Below, piece after piece: positions 1 to 6,357 of a DNA stretch of 11,587 nt. Numbering within the stretch: the first letter of the stretch is position 1; each line of letters opens with the position of its first letter. The stretch is from NCBI GenBank assembly GCA_007136595.1, contig SLGQ01000100.1, forward strand, positions 1-11,587. The letters run 5' to 3'. The translations under genes and the position numbers were made by a program. Under the pieces are notes generated by a model. It saw only the letters and a program-made list of their open reading frames with translations, searched no databases and was not told the origin of the DNA. The stretch comes from Candidatus Sumerlaeota bacterium (GTDB lineage: Bacteria; UBP6; UBA1177).

Positions 1-315
1 ATTCCAAAGGAACATTGCTGGAACTGTAAAAATGACTCCTGCAGCAAGAGATTCGCCCGCTGAACCGATCGTTTGTACCATATTATTTTCGAGAATGGAT
101 TCTCTTCTCATAATACCGCGTAAAATTCCCATCGAAATAACTGCCGCAGGGATACTTGCTGAAATTGTGAGTCCCACCTTCAGTCCCAGATATGCATTCG
201 CCCCGCCGAAAACGATAGCTATCAACATACCGAGGATTATAGAAACAGGGGAAAATTCCTTGAGAACCTTTGATGCCGGAATAAAAGGTTTAAAGTTATC
301 TGAATTATTTGCCAT
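1..315 (-). CDS. OPT-family oligopeptide transporter, N-terminal fragment (gene runs off the left edge)
   Basis: The first 105 residues of a membrane transporter are visible; the rest lies outside the window. The first half of a hydrophobic helix pair begins near residue 27 and leads into a short motif with AYLGLKVGLT, then ASIPAAV, a region ending in an amphipathic NNMVQTIGSAGES segment, and a second hydrophobic stretch. This order (YxGLKxG, SIPAAV, NNxVQTxxSAGE) is the N-terminal signature of the oligopeptide transporter (OPT) superfamily, proton-coupled importers of peptides or metal chelates in the inner membrane. The ATG at 313-315 is preceded by GGGAG seven bases upstream. A possible promoter lies at 353-381. 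The gene points out of the window, in the same direction as the lipoprotein gene at 412-2274, but the roughly 100-base gap with its own promoter-like sequence argues for separate transcription. The substrate cannot be told from the fragment. Confidence 0.85.
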   Translation of the reverse strand, partial: MANNSDNFKPFIPASKVLKEFSPVSIILGMLIAIVFGGANAYLGLKVGLTISASIPAAVISMGILRGIMRRESILENNMVQTIGSAGESLAAGVIFTVPAMFLWN

Positions 316-352
316 TGTTTTACTCCCGGACATTAAAAAAACACTTCCCGGA

Positions 353-381
353 TTTATACGATAAATGTAAATTTAAATCCA
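353..381 (-). promoter_or_regulatory. Possible sigma-70-type promoter for the OPT transporter gene
   Basis: Read on the minus strand, TGGATT (376-381) is separated by 17 bases from TATAAA (353-358), placing a start near 346, about 30 bases before the OPT start codon. The -35 box is a poor match. The -10 box lies in an 11-base sequence, GGATTTATACG on the plus strand (350-360), that recurs exactly at 2309-2319 in front of the 412-2274 gene. Confidence 0.35.
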
Positions 382-382
382 G

Positions 383-408
383 AAAAACGGCAAAGAGGTG
401 GTAAGCCG
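383..408 (-). terminator. Weak candidate terminator after the LamG lipoprotein gene
   Basis: On the minus strand, just past the stop codon at 412, a four-base GC stem (CGGC at 405-408, GCCG at 388-391) with a 13-base loop is followed by five U residues (383-387). The position and U tract fit an intrinsic terminator, but the stem is short and the loop long, so this is tentative. Confidence 0.3.
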
Positions 409-411
409 GAA

Positions 412-2274
412 CTATTTTGTTGTGAGTCTCTGATAGTAAGGGTAGTCAATATTGTTGTTAGTATATTGAAATGAGGAGGGTTGGCTGTAAATGTCGTCCA
501 GTATTACCCCCTTTTCCCATGTGCCGAAGCTGACAGAAAAAGGTGATGTGATGGCTCCGTAGTAATAAGTTACACTATCTGAAAATCTTGCACCGATGCT
601 ATAGAATTTACCCGATTCAAGAGGAACATTTATTTCACCGGAGCTGATAAAACCGGTTGAACTGGAGCCTGTGCTTGAAACTGAAGTAACAAAAGAATAT
701 GTTCCTGTAAGGGTGCTTGCCTCAAAAATTTCAAAAAATATGGTTTTTCCTGATGTGTTTCCCAAATACATTTCTATTTCTGTCAAAGTTTTATCAACTG
801 TGCAGGCATAATAATTTCCTCTGATTCTGTTGCCACCGCTCCAGTTTGTATTTGTGCTTCCGACAGTATCAACAACTGGAGTTTCTCCAGGATCTGCAGG
901 ATCACCTGCACAGTCATCTGACCATGTTACACCTCCTGTAAGGGTTCCGTCAAGATTGTTTCCCGATGAATCATAAGCAGTTATGCCGCTTCCCTCATCA
1001 AAATACCATAGTGCAACAGTTGAAGCATCGTTGTATAAAACAGTTTCAGGGGTAAAAGCACCGGAATATCTGGCAATGGATGAAATTTTGATCTGATCTA
1101 TAAGTCCGTTAAAATAAGAAGGTGTTGAAGATCTCCGTGAACCGATGAAAAAAGATTCGTTGACAATTCTCGGATTAAACTGAGCAGCAGTAGTTTCCTC
1201 AGGCAATCCGTTAATATACATATTTAAATATTCGCCATTTTTTTCAAGAGCAATGTGATACCATTCATCTACAGGTACAGTACTGCCGGAATTAACTGTG
1301 TACCAACCGGAAGCGGAAGTCTCATAGTACATCCCGCCATAAGGATAATTGCTGGTGCCGCTTCTTGCATACAAATAATATCCCGGAGCAGTAGTTATCC
1401 CTCCTTTTCTGAAAATAGGCTGCTGAAATGTGGAAGGTCTTCTCTTTATCCATGCTTCAACAGTCCAGTGAGAACCAAGATTCAGTAAAGCATTATGAAT
1501 AACTTCAACATAGCCGGAAGAGCCGTCAAGATCTATTGAACCACATGCCGGTTCTCCAGTGTCTCCAGTATCTCCAGTATCTCCAGTATCTCCAGTATCT
1601 CCAGTGTCTCCTGTATCTCCTGTATCTCCTGTATCTCCTGTATCTCCTGTATCTCCTGTATCTCCTGTATCTCCAGTGTCTCCAGTGTCTCCAGTGTCTC
1701 CAGTGTCTCCAGTATCTCCAGTGTCTCCAGTGTCTCCAGTGTCTCCAGTATTTCCAGTATTTCCAGTGTCTTTTTCACTGCATGTGACTGTATCATAACC
1801 TGAGCAGTCATCAAGACATCTTGCTTTTCCAGCTTCATAAAGATCAGGGTCTATATCCACACAATCTTCAAGTCCGCCGTCACAAACTTCATCTCCTTCA
1901 ACAATGCCGTTCCCGCACACATAAGGATTTTCTTCACATGTCAAGGTGTCCCATTCAAGGCAATTATCTTTGCATCTTGCTCTTCCGCTCACATATTTTT
2001 GAGAATCGATTTCAACACAGTCTATCAGATTCCCGTCACATAGTTCACCTTCATCAACAATTCCATCCCCGCATGTTTCAGGGATAACTTTTTCATCCGG
2101 GGCATCGATTTCATCATTCATTTCATAGTCGGTATCAGTATCGGAAAATTCGTGGTCATTTTCTTCACCTGTACTTGTTTTCGTTTTTACACTGCCACCG
2201 CAACTTGTTGTAAAAATAAAAATTGAAGCAGCACAAAACAAAAATGCTGTAAACACTACCCTTTTTAAAAACAT
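412..2274 (-). CDS. Surface lipoprotein: Cys-rich modules, TGD-repeat stalk, LamG domain
   Basis: A 620-residue exported lipoprotein. A hydrophobic signal ends in TTSC, with Cys25 as the lipidated residue. Residues 36-66 form an Asp/Glu-rich tether. Two homologous modules follow (68-113 and 120-165), each with six cysteines and the start CGxGIV, then a GD/DE-rich CD; they resemble the Myxococcus cysteine-rich repeat/DUF4215 type. Residues 170-241 are 24 perfect Thr-Gly-Asp/Asn/Glu triplets. Residues 244-455 look like a concanavalin A-like LamG domain (Laminin_G_3 type): note WTVEAWIKRR, EWYHIALEKNG, the NGLIDQIKI strand and the WYFDEGSG segment. Residues about 470-620 form an unassigned beta-rich domain. 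The ATG at 2272-2274 follows a strong SD, GGAGGGG. LamG folds usually bind carbohydrate or protein ligands, so an outer-surface adhesion or binding role is inferred. No enzymatic motif was seen. Confidence 0.85.
   Translation of the reverse strand: MFLKRVVFTAFLFCAASIFIFTTSCGGSVKTKTSTGEENDHEFSDTDTDYEMNDEIDAPDEKVIPETCGDGIVDEGELCDGNLIDCVEIDSQKYVSGRARCKDNCLEWDTLTCEENPYVCGNGIVEGDEVCDGGLEDCVDIDPDLYEAGKARCLDDCSGYDTVTCSEKDTGNTGNTGDTGDTGDTGDTGDTGDTGDTGDTGDTGDTGDTGDTGDTGDTGDTGDTGDTGDTGDTGDTGDTGEPACGSIDLDGSSGYVEVIHNALLNLGSHWTVEAWIKRRPSTFQQPIFRKGGITTAPGYYLYARSGTSNYPYGGMYYETSASGWYTVNSGSTVPVDEWYHIALEKNGEYLNMYINGLPEETTAAQFNPRIVNESFFIGSRRSSTPSYFNGLIDQIKISSIARYSGAFTPETVLYNDASTVALWYFDEGSGITAYDSSGNNLDGTLTGGVTWSDDCAGDPADPGETPVVDTVGSTNTNWSGGNRIRGNYYACTVDKTLTEIEMYLGNTSGKTIFFEIFEASTLTGTYSFVTSVSSTGSSSTGFISSGEINVPLESGKFYSIGARFSDSVTYYYGAITSPFSVSFGTWEKGVILDDIYSQPSSFQYTNNNIDYPYYQRLTTK
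1552..1767 (-). repeat. 24-copy tandem 9-bp repeat encoding (Thr-Gly-Asp)n
   Basis: Exactly 24 consecutive 9-base units lie inside the lipoprotein gene, coding for two TGN, then twenty-one TGD, then one TGE. Units differ only at synonymous or terminal positions. Thr is ACA in seven adjacent units (1606-1668) and ACT in all others, while Asp alternates between GAC and GAT in runs: four GAT units at 1570-1605, six GAT in the ACA block, four GAC at 1678-1713. The clustering of identical variants indicates growth by duplication of neighbouring units. Copy-number change keeps the frame, so it would alter stalk length rather than switch the gene off. Confidence 0.97.
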
Positions 2275-2311
2275 TTTTTCCCCTCCGGATATAAATGAAT
2301 TGTTCTGTGGA

Positions 2312-2339
2312 TTTATACGGAATTTAAGAAAAAAATCAA
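2312..2339 (-). promoter_or_regulatory. Candidate promoter for the LamG lipoprotein gene
   Basis: On the minus strand TTGATT (2334-2339) and TATAAA (2312-2317) are separated by 16 bases, giving a start near 2305 and a leader of about 30 bases before the ATG at 2274. The -10 region shares an exact 11-base match with the candidate OPT promoter. Both hexamers match the sigma-70 consensus in at least four of six positions. Confidence 0.5.
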
Positions 2340-2347
2340 CAATAAAC

Positions 2348-2376
2348 TGGATATATGGTGTTGAAATATTTATAAT
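2348..2376 (+). promoter_or_regulatory. Candidate promoter for the secreted hydrolase gene
   Basis: TGGATA (2348-2353) lies 17 bases upstream of a perfect TATAAT (2371-2376). Transcription would begin near 2383, leaving a leader of about 20 bases that holds the SD CGGAGG (2391-2396). It lies back to back with the promoter of the divergent lipoprotein gene without overlapping it. Confidence 0.5.
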
Positions 2377-2403
2377 TTGGAGGATTTTGCCGGAGGTTAA
2401 AAT

Positions 2404-3525
2404 ATGAAAAAATGGTTTTTTTTATTGCTGACCGTTATTGTTCCGTTATTTTTTCTTGTTTCTGATCAGGATGAAGAAGATGTCGAGGAATCAAAGATCG
2501 GAAGCGTATTCATTAATGAAAATCATGTTGAGTGTCAGAAGTTTTGCGGAGCGGACGAGGATTGCAAGCTTTGCCGCAAATCAAGGTTTTGCGGACCTAA
2601 ATTCAGAAGAATGAAGCTTTTCAGTGGCAGCAGAGGACGAAGTTTTTCAGCATGTGCTCCTGTTAAAAGTGATAACCTTGAAGCTTGTCAACAGTTTTGC
2701 AAAGATGATTACCGTTGCTCTTTTTGCTGGCCCACAATAAATTGCGGGGTCGGTTTTGTGAATCTTCAATCTTTCCGGGGAAAAGGGACAAACTGGTATG
2801 CCTGTCAAAAGATAAGGTCTATTAATCTTGTATGGCCTAAAAAAATGAGAATAAAACCGGAACACAGATATCTTGTTGTTTCAGTAGGTGGCTATGGAGG
2901 TATTTTCAGTCATGATGGAATAGAGTGGTTCTGTGATGTAAATTTAACTCCTGAAGTTGCTCCTGAAGCTTTGTGTATAAATTCTTACGGCAGGCCTAGA
3001 ACTGCCACATGGCTTCTTGCTGAAAACATAAAAAACACAGTTATTCTCATGGAAAGGGTGACAGGTGTTAAACCTAAAGTGATCTTAATAGGGAAAAGCA
3101 TGGGGGGATGCAAGCTTCACCATGCAATAGCTGAAGATAAAGGGGGGAAAGTAACGGGACTGGGAGATTTGGATGTTGAAATGTTCATAGGTGTTGATAT
3201 GTCCTGTACTGTAAAAAGACATTTTGAAGATCCGGACGACATTCTTGAATTTGACAGAAACATAAAAGAACTCTGGAATTTTTATCAGCTTCATCCGGAA
3301 ACAACTCAGACAGGACACCGTGCCCATTTCAGAGGTGAACCTTTTGATCCTGCAATACATATAGATGTAAACAACGAAGGTTTTGATGCAAAAACAATGA
3401 AGAAAATTCCTGCCGCTTCTCCCGAACAAGTTCTTTGCGACAATGTTTCACATCTTAACATTGATAACTGCGAAAACCTGCTTGACACCATACTTGAAAT
3501 GGTTTTGGGAAAGATCAGAGAATAG
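2404..3525 (+). CDS. Exported alpha/beta hydrolase with two tandem six-cysteine modules
   Basis: A 373-residue protein. Residues 1-20 form a signal peptide (KK, then a hydrophobic core) without a lipobox; the mature start is very acidic (DQDEEDVEE). Two copies of a small module follow, at 44-84 and 95-134, with pattern C-x3-C-x5-C-x2-C-x5-C-G-x(18-19)-C. The remainder looks like an alpha/beta hydrolase: a strand with VVSVGGYGG (oxyanion-hole type), the nucleophile elbow GKSMGG with Ser232, a candidate acid Asp265 in GVDMS after a strand, and a candidate His350 in VSHLNID. All 18 cysteines lie outside the signal peptide, an even number that suits disulfides outside the cytoplasm. The ATG at 2404 is seven bases after CGGAGG. 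I infer a secreted esterase, lipase or related hydrolase; the substrate is unknown, and I do not recognise the cysteine modules. The gene diverges from the LamG lipoprotein and converges on the S10 gene. Confidence 0.8.
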   Translation: MKKWFFLLLTVIVPLFFLVSDQDEEDVEESKIGSVFINENHVECQKFCGADEDCKLCRKSRFCGPKFRRMKLFSGSRGRSFSACAPVKSDNLEACQQFCKDDYRCSFCWPTINCGVGFVNLQSFRGKGTNWYACQKIRSINLVWPKKMRIKPEHRYLVVSVGGYGGIFSHDGIEWFCDVNLTPEVAPEALCINSYGRPRTATWLLAENIKNTVILMERVTGVKPKVILIGKSMGGCKLHHAIAEDKGGKVTGLGDLDVEMFIGVDMSCTVKRHFEDPDDILEFDRNIKELWNFYQLHPETTQTGHRAHFRGEPFDPAIHIDVNNEGFDAKTMKKIPAASPEQVLCDNVSHLNIDNCENLLDTILEMVLGKIRE

Positions 3526-3568
3526 TGGTTCTGTTTCAGAAATTGTTGAAATAAAGATTAGGCAAATT

Positions 3569-5353
3569 TTAGGTAGAAGGGACAAGTGCCCCAAGCCATT
3601 TTTTTACATCAAAGTAAAATTTCTCAGGTTTATTGATAGATACGCTGTGAGATGTTTCAGAGTAAAAAGGGAAGACGATGTTGATTTCAGTTCCGTCTTT
3701 AAATATGACAGTGAATTCTTCCCCGTTCTCAACAACATTTTCAACTTGGTCGTAATGGAGCAGGGAGGGTGGTATTCCTGGACTGTAAATAACAATGTCT
3801 TCTTCTGCGTTTGTTATAAATGTTTCAACTTCTCTTATGTTTTCAAGAAACATATCCCCGTTTCCCTTGCTGTATGGAGAAAAGTCAAAGTAGTAAAACA
3901 TTCTTGTTACAATACTGTTGAGTCCGATATAATATTCATCATATCTTTCAAGTTGTCCGAAAGTTTCTTCAAGGTTCCCGCTTGATAAAAGTCTGTAATA
4001 CTGTTCATTATAGAGCAGCTCCGTTTTTATGGAATCGGGAATGAACCGGTTATCGAATCCTTCACCCGCAAGATTCAGGGTTGTGGTGTTTCCGGGATGT
4101 CTGAATGCACCTTCACGGTTTTTTGCATACATCCACTTGATCTCTCTGGGATCGTTCAATATCAGCTTTTCCATTGTATCTATATCTGTCATTTTTTCAC
4201 TTGCGACACCTACATACTCAAAAAGCCAGTTAAATTCTTTTCTGTATCTGTACATATCCCTTTTTGCTTTTTGAACATAGTTCAATGCGTTATTGTGAGG
4301 TCTGCATTGAAAATCATATTGATGGCAGGGAGTGAATTTAATTCCTGTTTCAGCTTCAATTTCATACATCGGACCCGGTTTCTGTTCAAGAATTTTACCT
4401 GACTCATTGAATTGATCATGTCCGGCAACAAGAGGTTGAACAAGTATCTGGTGAGAAAACTGCTTTTTTACCATTTCTGTTGCGGCAGGTTCCGATGTTC
4501 CCGAATGTATGTATGAATAGTGGGCTTTAATTTCGTTAAACAGCTTTTCGTCATAGTAACCCCTTTTCCCTGAAGCATACTCATTTACATTTAAAAGGAT
4601 ATTAAGCATTGCCGTTACCCTTGTTCCTCCGTAGCTTTGTCCCACAAGGATCACAGGGTTTGAGATAATTGCCCTGTTTTGGGAAAGTACTCTTAAAACC
4701 ACCCGGATAAAGTCTGCCGCATCAATGAAAACATTGAAGGCGGAAGAGGAATATTCACTGCTTCTTGCTCTCCCGTCCTCAGGGTTGTCTATCATTCCGT
4801 AAGAAAACCCGGTTTGTCTGGCATCAATATAAAGAAGATTGCCCATTTGAGTCCAGCTGTATTCATTTTCAATGACCCCATCCTGTGAAAAAGCCTGATC
4901 TCCGGTCATTTTTGAAGTGTTGTATGTAAACAGTATCGCTGAAGATGCACCGGGACCGCCATTAAAAAAAACAAAAAGAGGTTTTTCTTCGGGATTTTCA
5001 TCGGCAGGTTGAAAATTGTACCATATTCTGGATTTTCCTGCTGAATGTTTTGCACCGTTAAAAGTATAGTCAACAGCTTCAAGTTCAATGAACCCCGATC
5101 TGAAAACGGGCGTTTCATAAAAAATTTCATCATCATCACTTTCTTCATCCGGTGTTTCGTGACCGTTGTCACTGTCTTCCATTTCATTGTCGCTCAATTC
5201 TTCATCGGTGAACTCTTCATCAAGTTCAATTTCAGAGTGATCGGGAAGTTCGTTTTCTAAATCGTTTTTCGGGGATGAAGTTTTATTTGAGCACGAAACG
5301 ACCATTAAAAAACAGATAATAAGTATAATTACAGTAAAAGATATTTTCTTCAT
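3569..5353 (-). CDS. S10 serine carboxypeptidase-like lipoprotein with atypical active-site residues
   Basis: A 594-residue lipoprotein. The signal ends at Cys21 (VVSC), followed by an Asp/Glu-rich tether to about residue 80. The body matches peptidase family S10: NGGPGASS at 131-138 (oxyanion-hole region), YIDARQTGFSYG, the nucleophile motif GQSYGG with Ser240, and a C-terminal TSHSVSINKPEKF segment with His569, equivalent to the usual GHMVPxDKP. The segment with FDNRFIP near Asp434 resembles the LDxRxTG block of bacterial COG2939 carboxypeptidases. Odd points: where S10 enzymes have the catalytic Asp (GxxD before xxxP), this protein appears to read SPGIPP, and the Glu of GESYGG is Gln. It may be a variant peptidase or a non-peptidase hydrolase. 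It is the last gene of the four-gene operon, 12 bases after the previous stop, with a weak SD (CGGAA). No clear terminator is visible between it and the convergent hydrolase gene (3526-3568). Confidence 0.85.
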   Translation of the reverse strand: MKKISFTVIILIICFLMVVSCSNKTSSPKNDLENELPDHSEIELDEEFTDEELSDNEMEDSDNGHETPDEESDDDEIFYETPVFRSGFIELEAVDYTFNGAKHSAGKSRIWYNFQPADENPEEKPLFVFFNGGPGASSAILFTYNTSKMTGDQAFSQDGVIENEYSWTQMGNLLYIDARQTGFSYGMIDNPEDGRARSSEYSSSAFNVFIDAADFIRVVLRVLSQNRAIISNPVILVGQSYGGTRVTAMLNILLNVNEYASGKRGYYDEKLFNEIKAHYSYIHSGTSEPAATEMVKKQFSHQILVQPLVAGHDQFNESGKILEQKPGPMYEIEAETGIKFTPCHQYDFQCRPHNNALNYVQKAKRDMYRYRKEFNWLFEYVGVASEKMTDIDTMEKLILNDPREIKWMYAKNREGAFRHPGNTTTLNLAGEGFDNRFIPDSIKTELLYNEQYYRLLSSGNLEETFGQLERYDEYYIGLNSIVTRMFYYFDFSPYSKGNGDMFLENIREVETFITNAEEDIVIYSPGIPPSLLHYDQVENVVENGEEFTVIFKDGTEINIVFPFYSETSHSVSINKPEKFYFDVKKWLGALVPST

Positions 5354-5365
5354 TTTTTTATTCCG

Positions 5366-6349
5366 TTAATTAAATTCATTGGGGTACAGAAGTGCCTGTT
5401 CAGGGAAAAGTTCGGCACTTCTTTCTCTTATTGTTCTGCAGTCCCAATCGGGATCGACCCTTTTGTATATGAATATGCTTTCATTAGGGTCTCCATCCGG
5501 ATATGTCGGAGCGCCACTTCTCATGGCAGGGTTGTCTGTCCATAAAACTTTTTGATCTTCAAACCATGTAACAACTCCCCGTATATTTCCGCCCTGATCG
5601 ATATAGCCGTTGAGTTCGGTGCTTACTTTCTGTACCACTTCAGCGTCTCCGCTTATCACTCCTCTTGAGTGCATGAGAATACCGTTTTTGTTTGTGTTGT
5701 CAGGATCAAAAACATTATGAGCGTTTATATCTGTAGGAAGAGGATCGTTTTCAGGATCTTCAAGATGACATGACCTTACTTCCCATATTTTAGGCTGATA
5801 AAAGACCACTTCACCGTTTTGAACTGATATGGTTGCATTCTTTTCTACGATATCAAGAGCTTCTGCAAAAGAATCGGGTATTACCGGAGTTAAAAGAGCT
5901 GAATCAATTCCTACTTTAAGCCTGCACATTTCATTGTAACTGATCAATTCTTCTCCGTTTTGTTCCATATCAACTTTTGTCACCATAACTGCCCAGGCAA
6001 CCGGAGGATCGATAAGAGGCGGTTTTGCCCGTCCTTTAAATATCATCAGTTTTACCCATCTTCCGGATATGTCGGGAAGATGGTCATCGTCATGCAATTC
6101 CATATCTTCGTCCGGGAAATATATTATATCATCAGGTTCCATTGACTCATCAACAGTTTCTGCTGCAAGGTCAGGTTTTTTAACCCTGTCGGGATTTTCT
6201 TCTTCGGGAGCTTCATCTATCTCTTCCATTTCATCTTCACTTGACAGTTCTCCGCCATTTCCTCCGTAACTGCATGATCCGATTATAAAAAGAAAAAGGA
6301 AGTAATAGTAAAGAAAACCGTTGTTTTTGAATTTAATGATCAGGTGCAT
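5366..6349 (-). CDS. Lipoprotein of unknown family with acidic tether
   Basis: A 327-residue protein that I cannot assign to a family. A basic, aromatic-rich signal sequence ends in IGSC with Cys26 as the lipidation site. Residues about 34-95 are dominated by Asp, Glu and Pro, the same layout as the neighbouring S10 lipoprotein. The globular part starts near DISGRWVK and continues with alternating strand-like segments (WAVMVTKVDM, NATISVQNGEVVFYQ, NIRGVVTWFEDQKVLW), suggesting a beta-rich fold. The SGRW start recalls lipocalin-like folds, but that is only a resemblance. Four cysteines remain in the mature body after Cys26 (in NEMCRL, RSCHL, WDCRT and none paired obviously otherwise, so the exact pairing is unclear). 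The ATG at 6349 is eight bases after the DHH stop codon, and the SD (GAGGA) overlaps that stop, which implies coupled translation within the operon. Confidence 0.75.
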   Translation of the reverse strand: MHLIIKFKNNGFLYYYFLFLFIIGSCSYGGNGGELSSEDEMEEIDEAPEEENPDRVKKPDLAAETVDESMEPDDIIYFPDEDMELHDDDHLPDISGRWVKLMIFKGRAKPPLIDPPVAWAVMVTKVDMEQNGEELISYNEMCRLKVGIDSALLTPVIPDSFAEALDIVEKNATISVQNGEVVFYQPKIWEVRSCHLEDPENDPLPTDINAHNVFDPDNTNKNGILMHSRGVISGDAEVVQKVSTELNGYIDQGGNIRGVVTWFEDQKVLWTDNPAMRSGAPTYPDGDPNESIFIYKRVDPDWDCRTIRERSAELFPEQALLYPNEFN

Positions 6350-6357
6350 TTTTTCCT

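Noticed and set aside
32..364. Plus-strand reading frame of 110 codons at the left edge
   Set aside because: It lies antisense to the N-terminus of the OPT transporter, whose conserved motifs show that the minus strand is coding.
1533..1838. Several extra open frames on both strands across the TGD repeat
   Set aside because: A 9-base unit without stop codons stays open in several frames at once. The products are simple tripeptide repeats without supporting start sites.
3529..3541. Inverted repeat TTCTG-TTT-CAGAA between the convergent hydrolase and S10 genes
   Set aside because: It has only a five-base AU-rich stem and no following U tract on either strand, so it is unlikely to be an intrinsic terminator.
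3443..3985. Plus-strand frame of 180 codons starting inside the hydrolase gene
   Set aside because: Most of it is antisense to the S10 gene, it has no SD, and its product shows no motif.
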